A stretch of 64,000 nt of DNA, taken from positions 1 through 64,000 of the forward strand of contig JAHBWE010000026.1 of assembly GCA_019637155.1 (NCBI GenBank). Reading direction: 5' to 3'. Under the pieces are notes generated by a model, which worked only from the letters and a program-made list of their open reading frames with translations, searched no databases and was not told where the DNA came from. The DNA is from Labilithrix sp. (lineage in GTDB: Bacteria; Myxococcota_A; Polyangia; Polyangiales; Polyangiaceae). A program made the position numbers and the translations under genes. Position 1 is the first letter of the stretch; each line of letters starts with the position of its first letter. Positions 8,381 through 15,784 of the stretch are shown in pieces.

Positions 8381-8516
8381 ACGTCTACCGTCACCACGAT
8401 CTGTTCCGAAGACGACCGTCTCCGTGACGGGAAGGAGGCTCGCGCACCGCTTGCTCGCGGTTGTCCCTCGCGCTCGCCGTGGTGACGCTCTCGACGTGCC
8501 CAGGCGGAAAGCCGAC

Positions 8517-8696
8517 GTGAAGCTATCGCGCATTCTGAAGCTCGCCATGCGAACGCTCGAGGAGCGAGCGACAGCCGCCGACCAAGAGGAACTCGCGCTC
8601 CTTGTCCTCGAGCTCGACAGCGACATCGTGCTCGAGGGCGAGCGACCGCCAAAACGATGGACGTCGCGCGCTCTAAACCGCGCCACGCTCGTCTAA
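8517..8696 (+). CDS. Possible small hypothetical protein
   Basis: A GTG at 8517 opens a 59-residue frame containing LSRILKLAMRTLEERA and EELALLVLELDSDIV, two amphipathic helices with a plausible coding composition. No family recognised. The TAA stop (8694-8696) lies inside the second copy of the TCTAAACCGCG repeat. It is divergent from the serine recombinase and convergent with the XRE regulator. It may not be a real gene. Confidence 0.35.
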   Translation: MKLSRILKLAMRTLEERATAADQEELALLVLELDSDIVLEGERPPKRWTSRALNRATLV

Positions 8697-8721
8697 ACCG
8701 CGGGAGTGTCGCGGTTTAGAC
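8671..8721. repeat. Direct plus inverted repeat of TCTAAACCGCG
   Basis: CTCTAAACCGCG (8671-8682) is followed by GTCTAAACCGCG (8691-8702) and its exact reverse complement CGCGGTTTAGAC (8710-8721). The last two form a perfect 12-bp inverted repeat around a 7-base spacer. No T-run follows, so an intrinsic terminator is less likely. The site lies between convergent genes, about 300 bp from the recombinase start. It may be a binding site for the recombinase or for the XRE protein. Confidence 0.6.
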
Positions 8722-8726
8722 CGACG

Positions 8727-9128
8727 CTAGGCGCGGCGTCGTCGTGCACTCCGGGGATCGGAAACGCTTACGCCAGCGTCGCCGCGGCGCGCAGCCGCCA
8801 TGATGAGGCGGAGGCCGCGAACGACGTCATCCACGGCCGCGTCGTCCAGTTCGCGCACGGTCGCGAGCAAGCGTGCCTCCGAGGGGCGCAGGCTTCGTGC
8901 CTTCGGCGGCTTCGCGCTCGCATTCAGCAGACTGTCGACGGGAACGCCAAGCGCGTCGGCAATGCGCTTGGCTAGGGCGATCGAGGGAACGAGCCGATTC
9001 CGTTCGATTCGGCTGAGCGTCGCGTCGGCCATCCCGGCGCGTTCCGCGAGGTCGGCCTGCCGGAGGCCAGCTTCCACACGCGCGTGGCGGATGCGTGGGC
9101 CGAGACCAGCTGGCGAGGGCGAAGCCAT
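8727..9128 (-). CDS. XRE-family transcriptional regulator
   Basis: A 133-residue protein. Residues about 10-68 form a Cro/C1-type helix-turn-helix: RIRHARVEAGLRQADLAERA, then MADATLSRIERNRLVPS and IADALGVPVDSLL. The ATG at 9128 (MASPSP) sits close to the domain. The C-terminal half (ARLLATVRELDDAAVDDVVRG) is helical and could mediate dimerisation. It diverges from the membrane protein gene at 9253 and may repress its own promoter. Confidence 0.85.
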   Translation of the reverse strand: MASPSPAGLGPRIRHARVEAGLRQADLAERAGMADATLSRIERNRLVPSIALAKRIADALGVPVDSLLNASAKPPKARSLRPSEARLLATVRELDDAAVDDVVRGLRLIMAAARRGDAGVSVSDPRSARRRRA

Positions 9129-9252
9129 GCCGGCTAGCGTTCTGGAGCCGAGCACGCGACAGAAGGTCCGATACGCAGATCACGTACTTGATGCGATCTG
9201 CAACTCGGACGAGTATTCATCGTGGCCATTTCCGGCCGAAGGGGAGACTCGC

Positions 9253-10128
9253 GTGAATCATCAAGTTCCTCCCGGGTGGGGACACCAGGGACAACCGCGG
9301 AACCAAGGACAAGCCGGGGCGCCGCCGGGCTGGCAGCCGCCGCCGCCGAAGCGGAAGGATGCGGGGCTCTACCTGGCCCTCGGAGTGGGCGGCTTCTTCG
9401 TTCTCATCGTGCTCGTCGGCCTCCTCAGGGCCGTCGGCGGGGGCGCCTCGGATCGGAGCAGTGGGACGGCCGCCGCGAGCGCGACCGCACCGAATGAATT
9501 GTCGGCGCTCGAGAACGCCATCGGCAGCCGGAAGGACTTCGCCGGCGTCTACAAGGTGAAGTCGCAGGAGCGGCTCGACATTGCGGGCGCTCACAGGCTG
9601 AAGGTCGTCGTCACCGTGCCGCGCGGCCTCCCCCACGACGTGCTCGAAGCAAACATGCGTCACGCGCTGCTGACGGCTTACTCCAACGCGGGGGTCACGC
9701 TCGGCGCCCTCAGCGTGATGGCGTGGGCCGGCGACGACACCTCCGGGCCATTCTCGGCGGCCATGGCTACGTTCGCTCCCGGGGGCGACTGGTCGTCGGC
9801 GTCCGATGCCGCTCCGCTGACGTCCTTCTCGGTAAAGACCGAGTTCGCGCCCGGATACTTCACTGCGAAGCCCACCGCTCACGGCATCGGTACCAGCGTC
9901 ACATTGGCGAACGACTCCGACGGCCCGACCACCGTGCTTGTCTCTCGAAGCGCCACGTCGTGGGGCGACGCTGACGCCGTCGTTCGCGTTCCTAATGGCA
10001 CGAAGGCGAAGGTCGTCTCCGTGAAGGAATTCAACGGCGGCGAGGGGCGCGTCACGTTGCGCTACGAGGTCGAGATCGCGACGACGAGGCAGCGCGGGTG
10101 GGTGCACGCGTACGCGGTGAAGCCGTAG
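9253..10128 (+). CDS. Membrane-anchored protein with SH3-like C-terminus
   Basis: A 291-residue protein. The first 35 residues are Pro/Gly/Gln-rich (WQPPPPKRKDAG), followed by one membrane segment (LYLALGVGGFFVLIVLVGLL) and an extracytoplasmic domain. The C-terminal part (VVRVPNGTKAKVVSVKEF to RGWVHAYAVKP) looks like an SH3b-type fold. The GTG at 9253 has GGGGAG seven bases upstream, which decides the start. Pro-rich cytoplasmic leaders of this kind are frequent in myxobacterial membrane proteins. Function unknown. Confidence 0.65.
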   Translation: MNHQVPPGWGHQGQPRNQGQAGAPPGWQPPPPKRKDAGLYLALGVGGFFVLIVLVGLLRAVGGGASDRSSGTAAASATAPNELSALENAIGSRKDFAGVYKVKSQERLDIAGAHRLKVVVTVPRGLPHDVLEANMRHALLTAYSNAGVTLGALSVMAWAGDDTSGPFSAAMATFAPGGDWSSASDAAPLTSFSVKTEFAPGYFTAKPTAHGIGTSVTLANDSDGPTTVLVSRSATSWGDADAVVRVPNGTKAKVVSVKEFNGGEGRVTLRYEVEIATTRQRGWVHAYAVKP

Positions 10129-10289
10129 CCACCCTGCCGGCGACACGACGCCGCCGGTTGCTCCGTCGTAGAGTGCTCGTAGGGCTGCAAGACCGCCGTT
10201 TCCTGCCGTGCGGCGCAGCGTGCCCCACCCTCATCCCGCTCTCAGCGGGGAAAAATGGGTCGCACCTGCGAGCACGAGGCGCGTGAACC

Positions 10290-10964
10290 TCAGCGCAGAT
10301 GAATGCGGAGGACGCCCTTCGACCGCCCCACGGTCAGTTCGACCTCCTTGGATGCGCCATTTGCGACCGCATGCTGCGGCGATGCGTACACGACGAGGCC
10401 CGCGGCGGCCGTAGGAAGGACGCAGAGGTCGCCGCTGCTCTTCAGCAGCGCGACGACGTCCTTGATCTTGTCGCGGTCGAAGTTGAGCTGACGCGCGAGC
10501 GCCTCGACCTCGACGGCGAGGACGGGGCCTTCGCGAAGACGCACCCGGATCGTCTGCGCGAACGCCGGGCGCGTCAGTCGACGACGTTTCGTCAGTGGGA
10601 GCGTCTTGCGCCAATGGCGCTTTCGACACCTCGAGGCTCCGCACGTGCGTGCGGATGTCCGTGGCGGCAGCGCCGCTCCGCACGCGCACGCCGGTGCTCG
10701 CGGTTGAATCCTCTTGATGTCGCAGGCCATCTGGTCGGCGACCGCGCATTGTTCCTCGGCGGCGCGGATTGCGTCGTGTGCGCGCCAGCCCTTCTGCACG
10801 AGGCCCTGCGCGAGAACCTCCGCGGCTTCGTCCACACGATCACCGAGGCGTCGAATCGCGCGTGAAAGACTCTGGCGACACCCTCGATGTGTTCGTGCAT
10901 CGGCGCGTGCGCCGACCGGAAGGGGCTTCCCACACCAAGGGCAGTCCCGGCCGCTGGCGCTCAC
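10290..10964 (-). CDS. Zinc-ribbon protein, partner of Rep-like gene
   Basis: A 224-residue protein with DCPWCGKPLP near the N-terminus and a second cysteine cluster (CACGAALPPRTSARTCG), both suggesting zinc binding. The middle is a helix (LGDRVDEAAEVLAQGL). The C-terminal 100 residues (VEVEALARQLNFDRDKIKDV, then LLKSSGDLCVLPT) resemble a winged-helix domain. The GTG at 10964 follows the upstream stop by five bases with GAGG in front. It forms a two-gene operon with the HUH Rep-like gene, which suggests a role in element replication. Confidence 0.6.
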   Translation of the reverse strand: MSASGRDCPWCGKPLPVGARADARTHRGCRQSLSRAIRRLGDRVDEAAEVLAQGLVQKGWRAHDAIRAAEEQCAVADQMACDIKRIQPRAPACACGAALPPRTSARTCGASRCRKRHWRKTLPLTKRRRLTRPAFAQTIRVRLREGPVLAVEVEALARQLNFDRDKIKDVVALLKSSGDLCVLPTAAAGLVVYASPQHAVANGASKEVELTVGRSKGVLRIHLR

Positions 10965-10969
10965 CGTCC

Positions 10970-11839
10970 TCAAGGTGTTGACGCCTTGCTTGCGCGGGAA
11001 GCGGCTCTCGGCGGCGCCGCCCGAGCAACGGTCACCACGAGGCCATGACGGGCGCAAACGGCCGCCCACGGGCGCGTGAGCGTGCCCCACGCCTGTACAC
11101 GCTGCTCGAGTGCCGGAACCGCCGCCGGCACCGGTTTGCCGGCGCGGGTCCGTGCGAGGTTGTGCACCAGGACGCGCTCGAGCTCGTCGGCGAGGCGCCC
11201 ATCGTTCAGCCGGCGCACACATTGTGCTGCGCGCGCCGGACGCTTCGCCTTCACGTTGTCGAGCCGAGTCCACCAGCGGACCAGCTTGTTGGCGTCGACA
11301 TGCGGTTCGAGCAGCACCAACACGTGCGCGTGCCAGCGCCCCGTGGCCGCGACGTCGAAGGCGAGCAGCATCCCCGCGCGGCGGGTGCGGTGCGCCACGT
11401 CGCGAAGCAGGAGCGGGAGGCGCGCACGAATCTCCGCTTCGGACCCCGAGCGCGTCGTGAGGGTGACCGAGAACGCCCGCGCGCGAACGCTCCCATCCGC
11501 GCGCTCCCCGAGTTCCCGACGCATCAGCCGTCGGCGAAGTGACTTCGCGAGTTGTAGTGCTGACCAGCGCTTCGGCGTCGGGTCGCCGTCTGCCGTGGGT
11601 AGCTTCGCTACCTCACGGTTATGGACCTTCATATCTTGCGGTCCATCAAGTCGCGGGGGCGCGTGCGTACGCGTTGGGGTCCCCGACGTGTTGACGGCTG
11701 GGGCCGGACGCGGGTTGATCGCCGCGCGCGCATGAGTCCCGTTTTTGTTTACGCCTGCGTCCCGGCGGCCGTCCTGAGCGACGCCGACCTCGTCGTCGGC
11801 GGGATCGTCACTTGCGGCGGGGTTCGTGTCCTCGTTCAT
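10970..11839 (-). CDS. HUH-type Rep-like replication/mobilisation protein
   Basis: A 289-residue protein. The core AFSVTLTTRSG, then MLLAFDVAATGRWHAHVLV, contains the strand-turn H-A-H (HUH) motif of rolling-circle Rep and relaxase endonucleases. A following segment (VDANKLVRWWTRL) matches the helix after that motif. I did not locate a convincing catalytic Tyr pair, and the first 90 residues are low complexity, so activity is uncertain. The ATG at 11839 has an AAAGGCAGAG ribosome site. It is divergent from the gene at 11906 and sits in one island with the integrase, fitting an integrative element that can replicate after excision. Confidence 0.6.
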   Translation of the reverse strand: MNEDTNPAASDDPADDEVGVAQDGRRDAGVNKNGTHARAAINPRPAPAVNTSGTPTRTHAPPRLDGPQDMKVHNREVAKLPTADGDPTPKRWSALQLAKSLRRRLMRRELGERADGSVRARAFSVTLTTRSGSEAEIRARLPLLLRDVAHRTRRAGMLLAFDVAATGRWHAHVLVLLEPHVDANKLVRWWTRLDNVKAKRPARAAQCVRRLNDGRLADELERVLVHNLARTRAGKPVPAAVPALEQRVQAWGTLTRPWAAVCARHGLVVTVARAAPPRAASRASKASTP

Positions 11840-11905
11840 GCTCTGCCTTTCGGGGCGACCGTGCGACGCTGAGGTCCGCATTGCGCCCAAGTTGGAGGCA
11901 GGTCC

Positions 11906-12529
11906 ATGGCATCGAGCAAGAACGCGGGGCAGTCGATTCGGCGACGTCGCGCGCTCGCGCGCGCCTTCCGCGAAGCGGCGGCGAAGTTGATCGCGGGCAT
12001 GTCGTGGGACGAGTTCGCCACCGTCGAGGAGCCGAGCTCCCTCGACGACGATGACCTACGCGCGATGGAGGTCGCGCAGGCTCTCGCGGGCATGTTCGAG
12101 AAGGCGGAGCGATCGAAGACCGACGCGGATCTGCTCGCTCGCCTTCAACGCGAGGTGGTGCCTCGAGGCTTTCGGGAGGAGGACGGACGCCGCGCTCGCG
12201 CGTTGGACCGGATCAATGCCGAGGCTGAGCGAGTTCAGACGACCGTGTCCGCCGCAGCGAAGGCGAAGATCACGCGCCGCCTCCTGGCGGACCTGGACGA
12301 CCTCGGCTTCCAGGTTGCGAAGTGCTGGGCGAGCTCGCTCAGGGACTGCACGACGATGCTCGAGAGGCTGGAGCTGGCCGGCGGTCCGCATCAACCCGCT
12401 GCATCCGGCGTTCTCGCCGACCTGCTCATCAGGGCTCAGCCTGTTGACTATCCGGCCGCCGACCGGAAGAGGATCGTCGACCGGCTGAGCGCGTCGGCAC
12501 GGCGCGGACGGCGCTCCGTCGAGTCTTGA
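11906..12529 (+). CDS. Hypothetical helical protein of the mobile element
   Basis: A 207-residue, charged, mostly helical protein (FREAAAKLIAGMSWDEFATV, then DDLRAMEVAQALAGMFEKAE). No family recognised. The ATG at 11906 follows GGAGGCAGG at a good distance. It diverges from the Rep-like gene, with only 66 bases between the two starts, so the two may share regulation. It probably belongs to the same element. Confidence 0.6.
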   Translation: MASSKNAGQSIRRRRALARAFREAAAKLIAGMSWDEFATVEEPSSLDDDDLRAMEVAQALAGMFEKAERSKTDADLLARLQREVVPRGFREEDGRRARALDRINAEAERVQTTVSAAAKAKITRRLLADLDDLGFQVAKCWASSLRDCTTMLERLELAGGPHQPAASGVLADLLIRAQPVDYPAADRKRIVDRLSASARRGRRSVES

Positions 12530-12587
12530 GCGCTCGATGTCGCTGCATCGTCTGACCTGAGGCGTGGGGCCCGGTCATCTTGGGGGC

Positions 12588-12776
12588 ATGTTCACTCCCC
12601 CGAAGCTCTCGCCCCATGAGATACGCAAGGTCGCCGCCGACGCAGTCTGCGACGAGCGCACGGTGCGCGCGTACCTGCGAAGCCCCGACTCGGTTCGGTC
12701 GACGTCGGCGGAGCGCATCTCCTCCGCGATCGCGCGGCTCCACGCCGTCGCCTCCAAGGACGACGGACGGACGTGA
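12588..12776 (+). CDS. Small helix-turn-helix protein
   Basis: A 62-residue protein. VAADAVCDERTVRAYLRSPD and ERISSAIARLHAV look like a compact helix-turn-helix of the LacI-headpiece or excisionase type. The ATG at 12588 has a GGGGG ribosome site. Its stop overlaps the GTG of the next HTH gene (GTGA), so the two are coupled. Likely an element regulator or recombination directionality factor. Confidence 0.55.
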   Translation: MFTPPKLSPHEIRKVAADAVCDERTVRAYLRSPDSVRSTSAERISSAIARLHAVASKDDGRT

Positions 12777-13351
12777 CCGACTCAAGTGCAGAGGTGAGTC
12801 GGGCACCGCCGAGACGCCTGCTGCCGACGACCGAGGCCGCCGCGTACTGCGGCTTCAAGACGTCGGGCGCGCTCCGTAAGGCGCACCTGGAGCGCCGCAT
12901 TTTCCCAGTTGGGAGGCGCGGCGGGCGTGGGACCTGGGTGTGGGCCGTCGACGACCTCGATCGATTCCTTCGCGGTGAGCTTCCTGGGACGATGTGCTCG
13001 GAACGCTCAGGAACGCCTCGCCAACGAGGTGACGACGATGAGCATGAAGAAGACGGACAACACGACGAAGAAGAAGGAGTGGAAGCTCGTCCGCGGGACG
13101 TGGCTCTCCGCGAAGCCGGTGCTCCCGGGCGTGTGGGAGCGAAAGGAGGGGGGACACGTAGTGCGCGGTCGAGCGAAGGACCCGGCGACGGGGAAGCTTC
13201 GCGACATCGCGCGCGTGTTCCCGACGAGCGACGCGGCGACGGCGCTCAAGTGGCTCACGGAGGAGCAGCAGCGCGTCCGCGACGGCGTCGCCTCTCCGAA
13301 GAGTCCGAGCGTGCGCTTCAGCGAGTTCGCCGCCTCGCTGTTCGAGCATAA
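12773..13351 (+). CDS. Excisionase-like HTH protein with anomalous tail
   Basis: Residues about 15-65 (LLPTTEAAAYCGFKTSGALR and WVWAVDDLDRFLRGELPG) resemble the winged-HTH/excisionase family (helix_turn_helix_17) that directs integrases. The frame stays open to 13351, but beyond residue 75 the translation is a low-complexity acidic and then Arg-rich sequence that overlaps the integrase gene (13038 onward) by over 300 bases. Family members normally end at about 70 residues, so a frameshift or stop loss near 13010 is likely. Only the N-terminal part is supported. Confidence 0.55.
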   Translation: MTDSSAEVSRAPPRRLLPTTEAAAYCGFKTSGALRKAHLERRIFPVGRRGGRGTWVWAVDDLDRFLRGELPGTMCSERSGTPRQRGDDDEHEEDGQHDEEEGVEARPRDVALREAGAPGRVGAKGGGTRSARSSEGPGDGEASRHRARVPDERRGDGAQVAHGGAAARPRRRRLSEESERALQRVRRLAVRA

Positions 13352-14348
13352 GGTGAACGTGGGCGACATCCGCAGCGCGATGGGCCGCAACAAGTGGCAC
13401 TACACGCTGCTCCGGCTCATCGAGGCGTTCGGCGACCACTTCATCGACCGGCTGCACGTCTCGCACGTCGAGGCCTGGCGCGCCGAGCAGGCAACACGCG
13501 TCGCTCGTGGAGAGCTCGCACCGACGACCGTCAACGGCTACCTCGCCATCCTTCGCGTCGTCATGAAGGCGGCGCGCCGAAAGTATCAGCTGGCTCACGA
13601 CGCGATGGACGGCGTCGAGAACCTCGACACCTCCGAGCACGAGACGTACACCGAGGAGGAGCCGAACGCGCTCGAGCCCTCCGAGGTGGCGCCGTTCGTC
13701 GCCAAGTTCCGCGAGCTCTACCCGCAGCACTTCGCGATGCTCTACCTCGGTCTCGTGACCGGTCTTCGACCGAGCACCCTCCGCCCAATCCGCCGTCGCG
13801 GCTGCGAGTGCGACGTGGTCTGGGACACCGGCCGCCTCTACGTGCGCCGCTCACACTCGCTCGGCGACGAGGTGATGCGGACCACGAAGCAGAAGCGTCG
13901 CTACTCGATCGACCTTCCGCCCGAGGCGATGGAGGTGCTGCGCTGGCACGTCGCGACGCAGCTCACGACGCCCGAGCAGGAGGACTCCGACCTCCTCTTC
14001 CCCGCCGTCACCGGCGGCTTCCGCACGCAGAAGGTGCTCAACGTCCCGATCGCCGAGGTCGCGACCGAGATCGGCATCACGAAGCACCTCACGCAGCGCG
14101 CGCTGCGCCGGACGTTCAACGACCTGGCGCGCGCGGCGCAGGTGAACGACCTCGTCACGCGCTCGATCTCCGGGCACCTGACGGAGGCGATGCAGCGCCA
14201 CTACTCCTCCGTGAACTCGGCCGAGCAGCGCGAGGCCCTCGCGAAGGTCATTCGCCTCGTCGACGCGCGCCCGGCGACGGCGAAGCCAGGTGGGGAGGAT
14301 GGTGGGGAGGGACCCCGCGCAGGTGGGGAGGAAAGCAAAACGGGCTGA
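13038..14348 (+). CDS. int: Tyrosine recombinase/integrase
   Basis: A 436-residue phage-type integrase. An N-terminal SAM-like DNA-binding region (SEFAASLFEHKVNVGDIR to EAWRAEQATRVARGE) is followed by the catalytic domain: GLVTGLRPSTL with catalytic Arg, MRTTKQKRRYSID with the beta-hairpin Lys, TQRALRRTFNDLA (box II), and SGHLTEAMQRHYSSVN with the nucleophile Tyr. In box II the usual His of H-X-X-R reads Arg. The ATG at 13038 follows GAGGTGA. The gene ends directly beside a tRNA-Val 3' fragment, the expected place for the attachment site. Confidence 0.9.
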   Translation: MSMKKTDNTTKKKEWKLVRGTWLSAKPVLPGVWERKEGGHVVRGRAKDPATGKLRDIARVFPTSDAATALKWLTEEQQRVRDGVASPKSPSVRFSEFAASLFEHKVNVGDIRSAMGRNKWHYTLLRLIEAFGDHFIDRLHVSHVEAWRAEQATRVARGELAPTTVNGYLAILRVVMKAARRKYQLAHDAMDGVENLDTSEHETYTEEEPNALEPSEVAPFVAKFRELYPQHFAMLYLGLVTGLRPSTLRPIRRRGCECDVVWDTGRLYVRRSHSLGDEVMRTTKQKRRYSIDLPPEAMEVLRWHVATQLTTPEQEDSDLLFPAVTGGFRTQKVLNVPIAEVATEIGITKHLTQRALRRTFNDLARAAQVNDLVTRSISGHLTEAMQRHYSSVNSAEQREALAKVIRLVDARPATAKPGGEDGGEGPRAGGEESKTG

Positions 14349-14376
14349 GTGCCGAAGCACCCAACCCGCTTGTTTT
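14341..14376 (-). terminator. Intrinsic terminator behind tRNA-Val fragment
   Basis: Read on the minus strand, CGGGTTGGGTGC and GCACTCAGCCCG form a 12-bp stem (two G-U pairs) closed by a TTCG tetraloop and followed by TTTTGC. In the plus direction two pairs become C-A mismatches, although TTGTTTT follows. The better fit is therefore to minus-strand transcription, as expected behind a minus-strand tRNA-Val gene. It overlaps the end of the integrase gene. Confidence 0.75.
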
Positions 14377-14390
14377 CTGCTGCTATGTTG

Positions 14391-14432
14391 TAGGCGCGAT
14401 TGGGGTTGAACCAACGACCCCTACCGTGTCAA
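14391..14432 (-). other. tRNA-Val(GAC) 3'-half fragment, probable att site
   Basis: Read on the minus strand, this is TTGACACGGTAG, a variable region, a T-arm GTTGG-TTCAACC-CCAAT and an acceptor strand CGCGCCT plus A. It aligns closely with the second half of bacterial tRNA-Val(GAC): the loop TTGACAC holds anticodon GAC. The 5' half (acceptor, D-arm, anticodon 5' strand) is absent to the right, so this is not a functional tRNA. Tyrosine integrases commonly recombine in exactly this segment, and the integrase gene abuts it. Confidence 0.7.
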
Positions 14433-14649
14433 TGTCGGCCGCCGCTCCCGCAAGCGTCGGGCCAGACGTCGATCGGTCTGCAATTCAGGGCGATTCTCGC
14501 TCGCTGAATCCGGCAGAACTAGGCGCGCTGGAGAAAACCACCCCCAAACCACCCCCAGCACTCCCAGCGGAAGAAACGCCCGCGGTGCTGCGACGCGCCC
14601 GGCCGCGACGCGACCACGCCCGCGAGAGATCCTCGCGGAGGAGTCGATC

Positions 14650-15726
14650 ATGAAGAAGACGACCGGAACGCTCACGCGCGCCGAGGTCGGCAAGGCGTTT
14701 GGCAAGGACAAGTCCTGGGTGATCCGCGAGGAGAAGGCCGGAAGGCTGAAGCCGGTCGCGACCGGCAAGCGTGGCGCTCGCCTGTACGACGAACAGGAAA
14801 TCCGGGCACTCATCGGCGGCGGTCCGATCGAGCGCCTGCCGAAGGCGCTGCCCTACGCGCCGCGCGCGGCGACGTCGACGGCAGGCATCAGCGCACAGAC
14901 GGCAGCGAAGGCGATCGCGCGGCTCGCATCGGGAGCCAGCAAGCTGGAGGTGCTCGGCGAATTCGAGCTGTATCCCGAACAGGTGGAGGAGCTCGATGAG
15001 TCGCGCATCAGGCTGCAGGGAGGGTTGTCGCTGACCAGAGAGCACCTGGAGGAGATCCGGTTGCTGCTCGGGATGGTGCGACGGCCGAAGGCTGGCGATC
15101 CGGCGGCGTTTCTTCGACTCATGGGGAACGTCGCATCTCACCTCAACTGCGTCCGATGCTCCGAGGGCAGGGCGAGCACGTGCGACGACTGCGTCACCCG
15201 CTACGCTCGAGACTCCGTCGCGATCGCGCAAGCGCGCCAGGCGAATGCGTTGCGTGCACGCGATCGAGAGCAACGGGACTCCAGGGGCCGTGCAATGGCC
15301 GCGGATATGCGCTCGGCACATAAACCGCCCCCGTACGCGAGAGCGGGGAACACCGCGACGCCTCCGAACGTTTCGGTCCCTACCCCCTCCGCGCGCTCTG
15401 CGTCGGAGGTTCGCGGAGAGACCGCGAACCGGAACGACGGCGAGCGGCCCGCAGCAGGTTCGACGGAGGCCCCCGCCCCTCCCGATAATCCCGGACAGCC
15501 CGTTCACAACGCGGGCGCCTCGGCGTCAGCCAAGCGAGGCACGCCTGGGGTTGCCGATGTCGACGTCTCACGGGGCGGTCCGAATCAGAGCCTCCGCGCG
15601 TTCTTCGATGACGAGGTCCTCGCGCTCAAACAGGAGCGTGAGATACTCGAGCGCCTGTTAGCCAGCTCGCCCCTCACGGAAGCCGACCGCCTCGAGCTGG
15701 AGAGGGAACGGCGCGAACGAAAATGA
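14650..15726 (+). CDS. Element protein with HTH and Cys-pair domain
   Basis: A 358-residue protein. The N-terminus (LTRAEVGKAFGKDKSWVIRE, then GARLYDEQEIRALIG) resembles a MerR/excisionase-like winged HTH. Residues about 100-165 are helical (LEVLGEFELYPEQVEELDES). A cysteine set LNCVRCSEG and TCDDCVTRY suggests a zinc site near residues 165-182. A 110-residue Pro/Ala/Thr-rich linker and a C-terminal helix (LRAFFDDEVLALKQEREILE) complete it. The ATG follows GGAGGAG. Function unknown; probably DNA-binding. Confidence 0.6.
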   Translation: MKKTTGTLTRAEVGKAFGKDKSWVIREEKAGRLKPVATGKRGARLYDEQEIRALIGGGPIERLPKALPYAPRAATSTAGISAQTAAKAIARLASGASKLEVLGEFELYPEQVEELDESRIRLQGGLSLTREHLEEIRLLLGMVRRPKAGDPAAFLRLMGNVASHLNCVRCSEGRASTCDDCVTRYARDSVAIAQARQANALRARDREQRDSRGRAMAADMRSAHKPPPYARAGNTATPPNVSVPTPSARSASEVRGETANRNDGERPAAGSTEAPAPPDNPGQPVHNAGASASAKRGTPGVADVDVSRGGPNQSLRAFFDDEVLALKQEREILERLLASSPLTEADRLELERERRERK

Positions 15727-15784
15727 TGCGGGCTCGCATTCGAGAGCGAGCGGCGAACCATGCGCGGCGTCGGCATAGACGGCG

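Noticed and set aside
10220..10260. CCCGCT-CTC-AGCGGG hairpin as an intrinsic terminator
   Set aside because: The stem is only 6 bp, and the following run is A-rich rather than T-rich in the direction of the upstream gene; the opposite direction does not fit either.
14391..14480. A complete tRNA-Val gene
   Set aside because: Only the 3' half is present. No D-arm or 5' acceptor strand pairs with it on the right side.
13394..14653. Plus-strand frame open for 419 codons across the integrase end and att site
   Set aside because: Out of frame with the integrase, low-complexity translation, and it runs through the terminator and tRNA fragment.
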